From NCBI RefSeq assembly GCF_964355755.1, contig NC_092675.1, forward strand, positions 21,342,912-21,406,911: a DNA stretch of 64,000 nt, in the 5' to 3' direction. Both the position numbers and the translations under genes were made by a program. Positions 25,577-36,999 of the stretch are shown one piece after another. Positions within the stretch are counted from its first letter, which is position 1, and every line of letters begins with the position of its first letter. The notes under the pieces were generated by a model. The model was not told the DNA's origin. It made no database searches and worked only from the letters and a program-made list of their open reading frames with translations. This DNA comes from Antedon mediterranea. Lineage: Eukaryota; Echinodermata; Crinoidea; Comatulida; Antedonidae.

Positions 25577-27447
25577 ATAATAATAATAATAATAAGATTT
25601 TTATAGCGCACATACCACTCCAGAGTGCTCAAGGCGCATTTAAAAATAAAAAAGAAATAAATCATACAAATTCCTGGCAAATAAAATGCAATTTCTTTGG
25701 AGGGTCCCCATCCGTTGTCATTCTGTCGCGGTCCCGGACCCCTACCTAGGTGACCAAACAAAGGAGCAGGATACACATTTGCCTTGCCACAGACGACCGG
25801 GTGCTCAGAGACAACAACCAAGACAGAGGCACCCCAAAGAGAATGCTGGCCAGGAAAAGGTATACAAAACAATTCTAAGTCTAAACAACTTTAAGAAACC
25901 TCATGATTTCCATATGCCTTAATGAATAAATGTGTTTTTAATAATTTTTTAAAAGTATCAACAGTTTTGCAAAATCTTATAGAGCTCGGTAGAGCATTCC
26001 ACAGACGAGGAGCAGTAACGGAGAATGCTCTGTCACCCCATGAGTGGTGAGACTTAGGCTGATGTAGAAGCAGCGAGTCACTAGAGCGCAGATTACGTCC
26101 GGGAACATACAGCCTAAGCATGTCAGAAATATATTCAGGAGCCATGCCATTTATAGACTTAAAAACAAAGAGTAATATTTTAAAAACAATGCGGTACCTA
26201 ACAGGGAGCCAATGCAATATTTCCAAAGTATTTGATATGTGTCCATATCTTGGTAATTTTTTAACAACTCGTGCCGCTGTATTTTGAATCAGTTGGAGCC
26301 TGTGGAGTTGTTTTTGTGGTAGCCCGTATAGCAAAGAGTTTCCCATATCTAGTCGTGAAGTGACAAAAGCATGAACAAGTTGTTTAGCTGCTGTCTCATT
26401 TATAAACTTACGAATCCTTCGAATGTTTCGCAAGTGAAAAGACGACGCAGAAATAGTTTTTGAGATATGAGAAATCATAGTCATACCCACATCCATTTCA
26501 ACCCCAAGATTTCTAACCTGCCTAGCCGGGTCAATTTGGGTTTCACCAATGTGAATAAAGCTTGGTGGCAGTTTTTCCAACTGCTGTTTTGATCCAAAGA
26601 GAACAAATTCTGTTTTTTCATCATTTAATTTAAGAAAGTTGTTTTTCATCCAGACACGCAATTCATAGATACAATGTTGGAGCAATTCCAAAGAAATGTC
26701 ACTGTGTTTCATAGTAGGTTTAAAAGAAATATAAATCTGAGTATCATCAGCATAAACATGATAGCACAGATCATATTTACTTATGATATCCCGTATCGGG
26801 TGTAAATAAATAGTAAACCATTGCGGCCCAAGAACAGATCCTTGTGGTACCGAAAAGTTTAGAAAAGAAGCTTTTGAAATAGCATCACCAATACATACGT
26901 GTTGAGGTCGTTTTTCCAAATATGACCGACACCAATCAAGTGCATTTCCTTCAATACCAATATAAGTACTGAGTCTATTTAGCAACACAGAATGATCAAC
27001 CGTATCAAATGCTGCACTTAAATCTAATAATACTAGAGCAGTTAGCTTTCCATCATCCATCCCACGTAGGATGTCATTATTTACACGAAGTAATGCCGTT
27101 TCAGTACTGTGATGCGCTTTGTAGGCAGATTGATACGGATCAAGTAGGCCATGTTTTTGTACATGCGACAAAATCCGTTTAGAAACAACCTTCTCAATTA
27201 TTTTTCCTAAAAAACTAAGATTCGAGATAGGTCTGTAGTTTTTCAGAATCTCGGGATCTAGACCTGTTTTTTTCAATGTGGGTCGAACATGGGTGACTTT
27301 TAGAGACTCTGGGAAAGAGTAGACATGAGCGCGGTTTTCTAGAACGCGCTGCATGTACGTAGCGGTGAAGGCGAGAATGGCGTAGACGACAGTGTGACAC
27401 AGCCGAATATCGCAAGCATTCTCTGCAAATTCGACGTAGACACACAT
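25577..27447 (-). mobile_element. 5'-truncated CR1-like non-LTR retrotransposon (LINE)
   Basis: The element reads leftward. It consists of an open reverse transcriptase frame (25891-27447), a 3' UTR of about 300 bp and a terminal (ATT)n repeat at 25577-25595 after GCGCTATAAAAATC. No endonuclease region is present upstream, so it is a typical 5'-truncated copy. Confidence 0.9.
25891..27447 (-). CDS. Reverse transcriptase ORF of the CR1-like LINE (5' truncated)
   Basis: A 518-codon frame. It opens with about 45 residues that may partly come from flanking DNA, then FPESLKVTHVRPTLKK and NYRPISNLSFLGKIIEKVV of the fingers. Motif A is LVLLDLSAAFDTVDH, motif B is SVPQGSVLGP, and the catalytic motif C is YADDTQIY. 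The thumb and C-terminal part follow (LHWLPVRYRI, WGDRAFSVTAPRLWNALP, FKKLLKTHLF), as in the CR1/L2 lineage. No stop breaks the frame, so the copy is young. The N-terminal apurinic endonuclease is missing, and with it the ability to nick a target by itself. Confidence 0.92.
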   Translation of the reverse strand: MCVYVEFAENACDIRLCHTVVYAILAFTATYMQRVLENRAHVYSFPESLKVTHVRPTLKKTGLDPEILKNYRPISNLSFLGKIIEKVVSKRILSHVQKHGLLDPYQSAYKAHHSTETALLRVNNDILRGMDDGKLTALVLLDLSAAFDTVDHSVLLNRLSTYIGIEGNALDWCRSYLEKRPQHVCIGDAISKASFLNFSVPQGSVLGPQWFTIYLHPIRDIISKYDLCYHVYADDTQIYISFKPTMKHSDISLELLQHCIYELRVWMKNNFLKLNDEKTEFVLFGSKQQLEKLPPSFIHIGETQIDPARQVRNLGVEMDVGMTMISHISKTISASSFHLRNIRRIRKFINETAAKQLVHAFVTSRLDMGNSLLYGLPQKQLHRLQLIQNTAARVVKKLPRYGHISNTLEILHWLPVRYRIVFKILLFVFKSINGMAPEYISDMLRLYVPGRNLRSSDSLLLHQPKSHHSWGDRAFSVTAPRLWNALPSSIRFCKTVDTFKKLLKTHLFIKAYGNHEVS

Positions 27448-28933
27448 TTACATAATCAAACGTATTGTAGACAAAATATTGTTATTACAATTAATTATGT
27501 AATATCGAATTCATTATACAAGTATCGACCACCAAGCAAGTCGATACGAATCTATTCGCTAGCTCATTTACATAATTACAGTACATCAATATTAATGATT
27601 TAATCTCATATTTCCCTTCGAGCGGTAGGCTATTCATCAGATACAAATTATTCTCAGTAGAGATAAACTTTATCTACAGTACGAGCTTGTTTAAAAAAGA
27701 TTTGAACCGAACATGTGTGTCATAGGCGTGTTGCACGCATGCGCATATGCATTTATTATCGCTTACCGGTCCCGAAACGTTATATAGAGTAGGCCTATTT
27801 CACCTTTCCTACAGCTGATTACGATTGTGCAACTAAACAATTTATGGCACATTTGACGGGACATTTGATGAAGGTTGTTTCCTTTAATATAGGCCTACGA
27901 GTTATAAAGAAATACAGTTCAACGCGAAAGGCAAAAATGAGACGTTCAGCTGACCTTTGTGACAGAACAGAAAACATCATTTTAGATTAGTGGGATTAAA
28001 AAATCATACAAATGCGGCCTAAGTGCTTCTTAAAAACCATAAAGAGATTAAAATCAGAAATCTCGATTATTGAGTTACAATTTTACAAGGTCATGTATTA
28101 GAACAAAACATCTTGCTCGAACGATAAATGAATAATAACTTTACGATACGTCCAAAATTAACCACCAAAATAGGAACATTCCGAGCACTGATTGGGTATT
28201 TTTTCCGTGTTTTGAGTTATAAACAATTTGTATGCGGCCTATCCAGTTAGAATTATTCTCAAGCTCGTTCATATTTTTAGGATAGAGAGATGTTATATAA
28301 ATTAACACGTCCATTGATAGATGTTTCTTTATTATTGTCAACATGATGTAATTGAAATAATTATATAGTATGTGTATTGTGTGATGACTTGAAGTCCATC
28401 AAATAAGGCCTTGCTTATTGTTTTATTTTTCATTTTCCATATGTTAATTAGCTGCATTGACAATTATAATATTTCCCTTGGTATTATTGTTTATAGCTAT
28501 ATCAAAAATGGTATTATTTCCGCTGTTAACCTTCATCAAATAATTTAATACCGTATCTATGCGCTGCGTTGACTCATCAGACTTTTACCTCTGCAAGTAA
28601 CTGTGTCAATACGAACCATGTTGTTTATTTTACAAGGATATACATTATTATAATAAGGGACAAACATCATGTGATCTGTCGAGGTCAGATATAGCTTCAC
28701 TGGATTTTGGCTTATAGATGATTCTTTCCTGAAACTGCTTGCGACGTGCCAATAAATCAAGAGGTATGTAGGCCTACACGACAGTAATGTTACTGTGGGA
28801 AGAGTGAATATTGGTTATAGGGTAACGATTGAATTGAACATTATAATGTTGCATGTAATCGAGTGTCAAAAGTCAAATGCTTAACATATTTAAGTACAGG
28901 TAATACAGGTCTACTATTAACTGATAACTTATC
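27448..28933. other. Spacer, no gene recognised
   Basis: AT-rich DNA with scattered AGGCCTA words. Short frames at 28141-28344 and 28557-28760 have no recognisable domain. It may hold the promoter and 5' leader exon of the first sulfotransferase-like gene. Confidence 0.4.
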
Positions 28934-29275
28934 TTAAAGATGTATTGTCCCCCTGAAAAAATAATTTTTTACATTTTTTTGTTGTTGAATGTGCTATTTT
29001 ATTGTCACATAATAGTTATCCACTTTGAAAAAAAATTGAATAAAAAAAAATGTATTTACCTGAAAAAACTGTAATTTAAAGCAAAATATAGTCAAATTGA
29101 CTGCCAGCCAATAGGTTTTTGGTTGAATTTGACAATTTTTTTCATTTTATGTGAGAAAACATTATTTTTTTTTTCACGGAAGGGATTAAAATTATTATTA
29201 TTATTAAAACTACAAAATAACCTATTCAAAGTTAATTTTCATTTTTCATGTTTTTGGGGGACAATACATCTTTAA
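28934..29275. mobile_element. MITE with 20-bp perfect ends starting TTAA
   Basis: TTAAAGATGTATTGTCCCCC at 28934 is the exact reverse complement of 29256-29275. The 342-bp interior is A/T-rich and non-coding. Both ends carry TTAA, which suits a TTAA-targeting element but is not proof. It ends 66 bp before the ATG of the first sulfotransferase-like gene. A worn relative lies before the third one. Confidence 0.85.
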
Positions 29276-29340
29276 ATAAACTTGACTCTTCAAGACAAAA
29301 TTCATAATTTTTTTCTTTAAACCAGACTACTGCTACCAAA

Positions 29341-30237
29341 ATGGCGTCAAACGAAGTAGAACCTGTGCGAGTGATGGTTTGGATGGTTCCTCGAACACTA
29401 TCCACTGTCTTCCTCAAATCGATGAGCAATCTGGATCGGGTCAAGATCATATCTGAGCCGTTCACGTGTGCATCTGCTTTTGGTCCAGAACGACTTTTGA
29501 AGGGTGCTGCAGAAGGCTTTGTGGATACTGTATCTGATATTAGTTCAAAAGCCGAAATGGACATGGGTCTGGATCACAATCTTTACACTTACAAGTGGGT
29601 CAAAGAGTCGCTCTTGGAAGGAACATATCCCGGCAAAGTGGCCGTAGTATGTAAAGATACAGCAATGAGCATTCCAAGAGATAAATACAATATGATCCCA
29701 CGTGGATATAGACATGCCTTCATGATACGACATCCAAACAAACTTTTCAAATCTTGGAACAAGATGTTTGCAGCAATGATGCCGCACCTTGGGGAGGGTT
29801 TCTTATTCTCTGAAATGTTAAAAGCATCTGGGGCAGAAGGGTATGGCTTCAAAGAGCTGTTTGATCTTTACGAATATGTGAAGAAGAGTGGTCTAGAAAG
29901 GAACCCAATCATTATCGATTCTGATGACTTGCTTATGGACCCAGAAGGGATTCTTCGAAAATTCTGCAAGAGTTCAGGTCTTCAGTATACAGATAAGCTA
30001 TTGAAATTCGAAGCTGGTGATGGGGTCGTGAAGCAATGGGCAGCGTCGAAGGTTCAGCTGCAAGCCAACAAGGCCGTATACGGTGTTTACCAGGCTGCAT
30101 TTGATAGTACGTGCTTCAAGAAGCCTACTAACATGGATCCTCCTCCACGATCTGAGTTCTCCGAAGATTTGCTTGAGTGTATTGATGTGTCGATGCCATA
30201 TTATGAAAAGCTGTATGCCGATCGATTAACGGTGTAA
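29341..30237 (+). CDS. Sulfotransferase-like P-loop protein, copy 1
   Basis: 298 residues in one open frame. The start MASNEVEPVRVMVWMVPRTLST is followed by a loop of the form P-R-T-L-S-T (17-22) and later IISEPF, like the MWSGPRNIST...DEPFYA start of the sulfotransferase-like fold found in bacteria and in proteins named branched-chain-aminotransferase-like. FMIRHPNKLFKSW (127-139) resembles the 3'-phosphate-binding strand, and PIIIDSDDLLMDPEGILRKFC the later helix. If active it would use PAPS to sulfate a small molecule, but the acceptor is unknown. No signal peptide or membrane segment. CTTTAAACCAG at 29313-29325 looks like a splice acceptor 15 bp before the ATG, so a 5' leader intron is likely. 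Confidence 0.85.
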   Translation: MASNEVEPVRVMVWMVPRTLSTVFLKSMSNLDRVKIISEPFTCASAFGPERLLKGAAEGFVDTVSDISSKAEMDMGLDHNLYTYKWVKESLLEGTYPGKVAVVCKDTAMSIPRDKYNMIPRGYRHAFMIRHPNKLFKSWNKMFAAMMPHLGEGFLFSEMLKASGAEGYGFKELFDLYEYVKKSGLERNPIIIDSDDLLMDPEGILRKFCKSSGLQYTDKLLKFEAGDGVVKQWAASKVQLQANKAVYGVYQAAFDSTCFKKPTNMDPPPRSEFSEDLLECIDVSMPYYEKLYADRLTV

Positions 30238-30283
30238 TGAGACTAGGCCTACTTTGCAACGTTACTTATTAGTTTGCTCTAAT

Positions 30284-30440
30284 TATTTATAAATCATACT
30301 GTCAAATTATAGAAACAGTGCTCATATTCGGAACATGATCTCATAATCGCGTCGAGCATAGCTCATTGGCGAAAGCTCCGTATTTTTCTTAGTTATATGA
30401 AAAATGTCTCAGACGGGATTCGAACCTGCGACCTCTCGTA
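30284..30440. mobile_element. One-ended copy of the tRNA-carrying foldback element
   Basis: It starts with AATCATACTGTCAAATTATAG and runs through CAGTGCTCATATTCGGAAC, the inverted end seen at 1669-1900. The inner part then matches the reverse complement of 1775-1852, ending in the box-B words GGATTCGAACCTGCGACCTCTCG. The other inverted end is missing. It lies in the 3' flank of the first sulfotransferase-like gene. Confidence 0.8.
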
Positions 30441-30449
30441 GTTTACTCT

Positions 30450-32394
30450 TACCCTTTTTGACTGGTAAAGTGACCGTAATGTATAACGAATAGAATAAAA
30501 GAATAGATCAAACTTTTTAATATAAATTCTTTTTAGAGAAAATGTCATTTTTATTGACTGTAAGTGTTGTTTAAGCTTTGTATATATACAACTAGGCCTA
30601 CGTGATAAGGATGCGTTTGTGTGTTGAAAACAATATGAATAACAAATCTGAAAGTTCGGTTATACCGGACGGTAAATTACCATCATTGATAATGATTTGT
30701 AATAGTTAAACAAAATGAGCGGTTTTTTAAAATACAGTGTAGGCCTACCGGTATTACATTGCGTAGACTGGTTAGGATTATCGTTCCTACTTCACTTATA
30801 GAATTTCCATCATGCCAAAAATAAGAAAAAAAAAATTACAAGGATGTGGGTTTTATGCGGAGACTGCTTAATTATTATGCCTTACTGTATGTCATCGTGA
30901 TTCTAGGAAACCCACTTCCTGTAAGCCAGACACTTAAACGGTGAAGACATCTTTTAGTTTAAGGTTATTATTTTGGCCAACAACTAAACAACTTATATCA
31001 ATGTGCAGCTGGTAACCCTTGTTAATTTACATACTTGACCATGCAATTGCCGTGTCCCAATATCCCAGTGTATTGTAATATTAAGTTTATACTGTGATAC
31101 TCTATCAGAATTATCTTGATAACTGCAAATTGTAAATTAAATATACAGTAGCGATAATCATCTAAATGGTTGATTGGTTTATGCCTGCGATTACATGACT
31201 ATATACTATAAAGTTGCCCAATACTTGGAATTACACAGTGTGGCGGTGATCGCACCAACATAGACCATAGAAAAACATACAAGAAATCCAGAATTAGAAA
31301 GAATCGGCAGTTTGAGGCACAATAAAAACACATGAATTCGTTAGTATCCTACTGTGGCTTCAATCGCTCGTTCCGTTTAAATGAATAATGTATGCAGAAC
31401 TAATAGGAATATAGCTGCCATTCTGAAGCTTACAATTCATTTTTCTTAATCGTAAGACTAAAATGCCATTCTCCATATAGGCCTACAATAAGCACAATAC
31501 AGGAATCAATTAATATAAACCTATCGGTTCGACGGTTTGTACCTAGGCCTACTAATGTCTGATTCTTTGGTAATATGTTTCATTTACTCTAATACTTTGG
31601 TTATAATTAATATAAGTCCTATTTATCTGAGAAGTGCGCAAGCCTGTCCTAAGGATATACATTTCTCGGATACATATCATTCCTCGACGTTTACTGATTA
31701 TTATAATGAACATGGTAAATCAGCTGTTATACCACAAAACATCCCGACTAATCTACTATAGATTATTTTAAAAAAAGATTCAGCTATGGTTACCGTTTTA
31801 GTTTGATTGTGGGTCGCTCAATTTTTCAAGTAAAAACACTATGTAGGCTAACACTACTTTGTCACTAGAAAGTCCGACTACTAGGCCTACAGCTACTACT
31901 AGAAGAGGGCGGGGAAGATAATAAGGTAATAAGGATTAGAAGTATCTAAGCTTGGGGGAAAGATGTCAAGGGTCATTGCACCAAAGAAGTATATACTTGT
32001 TTAGGAATAACCGATGTCCGAGGGTTTCAATGCATGATCTCATCGACATGAATATGGTTATGATTTAATAAATAACATTTGAAAAAAATAATAAAATCCT
32101 CCTCGGCGGTTAAGAGCCAGTTATTTATTCGTAGAACACAGTACACTGTCCTCTGCACGTCCGGTTCATTAATAAAAAGTAAATGAGACACAAGTCAACC
32201 GAATCGGAGCATGATACGAACTAACTTACAAAACTAGCATAATCATATTGGATTTAACACCTATGAGCATGAATGATATTAATTAAATTGGCGCCTGTTT
32301 CCATTACATCCAGGTGCTCAGCGCCAACCAATCAGAGTTGCTGTTATACCTAATAAAACCTCGCCTTATTTAGGTTATGTCTCCATCTGAAAGT
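30450..32394. other. Spacer, nothing recognised
   Basis: AT-rich DNA with a few AGGCCTA words. An AATAAA near 30495 could serve the first sulfotransferase-like gene. Short frames have no known domain. Confidence 0.4.
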
Positions 32395-32521
32395 TGAATC
32401 AGTGTTCGTAAACAGACTGCAAGTAGTTCTGTATGTTGAAACTGTAGTTACACTCGGTACTTTTAATCATCATCATAATATTGTTTTCATCAGTCAACTA
32501 CGAGATCATCAGCTTATTGGT
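32395..32521 (+). promoter_or_regulatory. Possible non-coding first exon of the second sulfotransferase-like gene
   Basis: A TATA-like CTAATAAAACC at 32349 is followed by a stretch with fewer stops and higher complexity than its surroundings, ending in CAGCTTATTG|GTAAGTAAT, a strong donor at 32521/32522. The second gene has an acceptor at 36118, so the two could join over 3.6 kb. This is inference from splice signals only. Confidence 0.3.
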
Positions 32522-35500
32522 AAGTAATATTTCCAATTTATAATTTAATCTTAACATATGCCATTTATATACTATCGGTAGAAGCGTGAACGTTAAGCAA
32601 TATTATCTATGTTATTGTTATCACGATTAGGCCTAATATAAGCTGTATCGGCCTACTTTTTTCCCCTTCAATATTTATTTCCTAATATATGTGTCCCCTG
32701 GATGGGGGTGTCCCAATTAGAAAGGTAAGTTTCTGTTATGTACACAATAATTTAAGCATGGACCTATAAAATAGCACGCATACAGTATTCTTTTTTTGGT
32801 GGTGGTGGGGGAGGGGGGCATTGATAATAGGTCTAATAGTGAGGATCGTGTTTGTATATATAAAATATACAGAATATTCAATATTTATATTATCGTAGGC
32901 CTATTCAGCTTTGATGTGTACTGTCGTATCATCATCAATCTGTTCAAAAACTTGTCCTAGGTTCTTCACCAATATACAGACCGTATTCAGATCTCAAAAG
33001 CAGGACAATTCTAAAACTTAAAGGAGGATTCTTGGAGAGTGAGTTAAACCGACTATAGGTCCATGTCTTATTTGGGGAGTGAGGAGTCATAATCGTCATC
33101 TTCCATCGGAAACCAACAGTTAATCGGTATGGTCATTATGCATTATTGCCATTCTCATTAGTATTGAATAAATTATTCAGTCTATATACATTCGATCGTC
33201 AATTCGAACATAAACCATTATCTCATGAATTCCAGAGGGAATTCTTTTTGCCGACAATGCAGTTCGAAAATATAGATTAGATAGAGAAAAATAAGATTCT
33301 AGGTCTAGTCCATACATTGTTAAACTGACATACACCAATGCAAAGTAACCTGATATAACTTTCGACAACATAAATCGCCCACAAAGCATTTGTTGTAGGT
33401 CTACTAGTCCTAGTACTATAACTGTACCATAGAATTATGAGTACGAACTACATTATGTCCGGCCCCTGTGGCATATTTTCTTATGGGTGATGTGTGGAGC
33501 TCGGGTTAGGGTAACTCCTGCATTCTGTCGATGGACGAGGCAATGAGAGAAGCAAGTCTCTTGAACCAGTCTCTGATTATCTTATTATACCACGCTGCAG
33601 AGTCCAACTTGGCTTATTTGCTAGTACCGGTATATACACAGCCATGCACCAACTCAAACCCCACGAACGGTATCCTATATCTACGGACGTTGAAAGATGT
33701 GGTTCCATAATTCCAGTCAGTATAATGTTCATCAGAATCAGAATCACAATGCGATATATTTGATTTTTAGTTTTTAAATTAAAATATTCAGAGTTCCTGA
33801 TTTATGTGCGTGTTGTAGGCTAATAATGTTTTATGATTCATGAAATTGTGCAATGGTATGTTTCTTCGTATTATCAGCAAAAGGAAATTAAGCGCTACTT
33901 CCTTGTGTCACAACACAAGTAATAGTATACTTCAGATAGCTTACTAAGACTAGAGGATTTTCTGCCAGTGACGTAAAAACATTAGCTATTTAAAAAATTG
34001 ATTAAATTTAGTCTGTTAAGCCTACTCGATGAGGCAACCTGTACATGTATAAAACCACGGTTTTAGTTTTGAATCATGTAGCTTATAATGAACGCTAGTG
34101 ATATAGAGGTAGGGTTCTAATCCGTCTCTCAACCAACTTATGTTTCGTTTATAATGTGGTGGTAAGCTAAATAAGAGATAAAACGGCTCTATATGTCTTG
34201 ATTTGCTGACGCTAAAACCAATTAAGCAAAAAATAATAATAAAAAAAGAAAAGACAATTGTTTCTATTCACGAAACGGTTTAGAGTAATGACAATTATCA
34301 CTAGTTTGATTACCAGTGGGCCCACAAGATTGCAAAATGATGCGATGAACTTGAATCGAAAATATTTGTGACTTAACGGATTTTATAATAGTGCGTTCTT
34401 TGAACAGCTATGACATTGGTAAACATTAGGAAGATTTAAATACAAATGGGCAATGCTTTATTCGTTATAGCATTGTATTTTCCCATGGTATTACATTAGT
34501 CATTGAGTTCCTCTATTCTTTAAATCAGTTGAGAATATAAAAGTATTTTTACAGGAAAAAATACATCTTATGAAGGTAATAATTTCCGACGTACTGCTGT
34601 AAGGCCTATTATATATTTTCTTAGAAACGTTTGAAAAGGTTGTTTTTGGTTACGGGTTCTAGGAGAACGATGAACCAGCAATTAATGTTATTTATAGACG
34701 ACAAATAAGTTCGAAGGAAGGAAGGAATAAGCAAGTAGATCATCACCTTTAGTTTAAACAGGACGTAGTCAATACGTATACTGTATATAACGACGGTACA
34801 CACGGTCTAAACAGCTGTAAAATAGTAAAGTAAATTGTGTGTGGATCGTTAAAGGTAAGAGACATTAACGTTGCGTATGTAACCTGTGTATGTTGAATTT
34901 TTGTGTTATTGTTAAAGACCAGCTAATCTTACCTAGGCCTATAGGTAAATCATATCACTTAGGTTTAGTTGCACGATAGTTGGTATGTACTTATACACAC
35001 TATTCAAACGTAAAAATATTACTATTACTATTTTTATTTTTTCACCTTTTTTTGGTTCATTGATTGTGGTATATTATACATACCTTTAAACATGATATAT
35101 AGCACTGTAGCAGAACAACATTTATTTTTAACCAGTTTCTACAAGGTTGACTTATGAGATTTTGCTAATCTCGGCGGGCAAAAGACGCAGACGCTCATAA
35201 TATAATATATAAGTGACGTTTCCATTGGGGTTCGACTCGTGAGAAAATATCGTATTATTTTCAACAACACAATTATTTCTTGTCCTGCAACATGCACACC
35301 GATTAAACCATTAATAACAGAAAAATGATACAAATATTATTAATTAATTATTATTATTAATATTATTATTAATATGTTAGTATTGTTTGTCACTTGGATA
35401 TTGGTAAAAGAAACGGGAATATCAAGCTGGTGCTGACCCATACTCTTCTGGATGTATACAGTCTATCTCCCCCTCCAGCGCTCTCTCCTTTCCATCTTTT

Positions 35501-36118
35501 ATAGTTTTTTTCCAAAAATTCCAATACAAAACTTTTCCTTTCCGTCTTTTCACGCCGCCGTCCTTCGTCTGCTTTTGCCCTTCGTGTTTCTACTTAATTC
35601 AACTATGTTATAGGATTTGTCATTTCCATCGTTTGTTCTTAGCTTCCTCCCAATTTGCCTCGCGTACTTTTGAATATCAGTGTCGATTCTTTCAAGCAAT
35701 TCTTTCTCAAATCCATAATAACACTGAATGAAATGCATTAAATATATAGTGCTCTCTATTTTTTGTGTATTTATGTTGGAGGTTATAGTAGCGCGTATTC
35801 ACGCTTTATTTTGCTTTATGAGTCCTCGAGATACGTAAGTTAACTTACTTCATTATTGTGCTGGTTTGCCATCAATTTTAATTAATTTTTCTGATGTGCA
35901 CTGTGTGTGATTCTGCAACCACCTTGAGATAGATAGTGGAAAAACTATCGCAAATCACGAATCTATGTGACAGAGATAACAATGTATTAACGATACTTTC
36001 TAGACTCGTTTGATGACTTGCGACAGTTTGTCATAATTTACTTAGGGACAATTGCAGAATCGACTTTGAGAATAGATTGTTAATTTCATTAAATTTGTTT
36101 TGTCTTTTTTTCTCGTCA
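32522..36118. other. Spacer or leader intron, no gene recognised
   Basis: AT-rich. The minus-strand frame 35550-35738 encodes a short Lys/Arg-rich peptide with no recognised domain. A second strong donor, AAAG|GTAAGAG, near 34854 could belong to another leader exon. No repeats stand out. Confidence 0.35.
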
Positions 36119-36129
36119 GTTAAATCAAG

Positions 36130-36999
36130 ATGTCCGATAACCAAGTACGTGTCATGCTGTGGATGGTTCCACGTAGTCTAGCAATGCCGGTTGTGCGGTC
36201 CATGTCAAAACTTGATAATGTCGAAATTATTAACGAACCATTCGCCTGCGCTGCATCTCTAGGCCCGGAAAGATCGAGCACTTGGAATGACGAAGCCATC
36301 AATATTCTAGATAAATCCATGGCGTCGGTTGCTGACGCTGGTCAGGATCACAAAAAGTATACTTTTAGTTGGGTAAAGGAGTCTCTTCTAGAAGCTCCTC
36401 ATGAAGGAAAAGATGTAGTGTTCGTTAAAGACACCTCGGTTTCTCTAGTAGGAAAATTGGACTGTGCCCCCAAAGGATATCGCCATACATTTATAATACG
36501 TCACCCTAACAAGGTCTACAAATCATGGAAAGCGTTACTAGTAAAATTGTTGACGGAAGATGTTGCCAAAATGGGAATGGACGCCATGTTAAAACTGTCT
36601 GGAGCGGAAGGTTATGGATTCGAGGAACATTATAAGTTATACGAACATGTAAAATCGATGGGACTGGATTCTGAACCAGTAATCATTGACGCAGATGATC
36701 TGCAAACCAATCCAGAGGCTACTCTTCGGAAGTACTGCGAGGCTATCGGTGTCAAATTCTCAGATAGTATGATGTCATGGGAAGCTGACCAATGTGCGGC
36801 AGATGATTGGTCGATGTCTCAACTCCAACTGGCGGGGCACAAGATGGTAGGAACGTACAAAGAAGCGTTCGATAGTGTAGGTTTCAAGAAGTCAGACAAT
36901 ATGGATCCTCCGCCACGGTCCGAGCTTTCAGATGATCTTTTAACATGCATTGATCACGCAATGCCGTTTTATGAGAAAATGCTTGCGAAAAAACTATAG
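36130..36999 (+). CDS. Sulfotransferase-like P-loop protein, copy 2, altered cofactor loop
   Basis: 289 residues, uninterrupted, a clear paralogue of 29341-30237. It shares RVMLWMVPR near the start, TFIIRHPNKVYKSW, SGAEGYGFEEHYKLYEHVK, PVIIDADDLQTNPEATLRKYC and NMDPPPRSELSDDLL. The loop after PR reads SLAMPVV, where copies 1 and 3 have TLSTV, so the Ser-Thr pair expected to touch the cofactor phosphate is lost. The middle loop (KDTSVSLVGKLDCAPKGYRH) is also shorter. CTCGTCAG at 36111-36118 is a splice acceptor 11 bp before the ATG. It may have a new substrate, or may have lost catalysis while the fold is kept. Confidence 0.83.
   Translation: MSDNQVRVMLWMVPRSLAMPVVRSMSKLDNVEIINEPFACAASLGPERSSTWNDEAINILDKSMASVADAGQDHKKYTFSWVKESLLEAPHEGKDVVFVKDTSVSLVGKLDCAPKGYRHTFIIRHPNKVYKSWKALLVKLLTEDVAKMGMDAMLKLSGAEGYGFEEHYKLYEHVKSMGLDSEPVIIDADDLQTNPEATLRKYCEAIGVKFSDSMMSWEADQCAADDWSMSQLQLAGHKMVGTYKEAFDSVGFKKSDNMDPPPRSELSDDLLTCIDHAMPFYEKMLAKKL

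Noticed and set aside
35550-35738. Lys/Arg-rich 62-codon minus-strand frame
   Set aside because: It is too short, with no domain or splice context; it could be an unknown exon, but I cannot support it.
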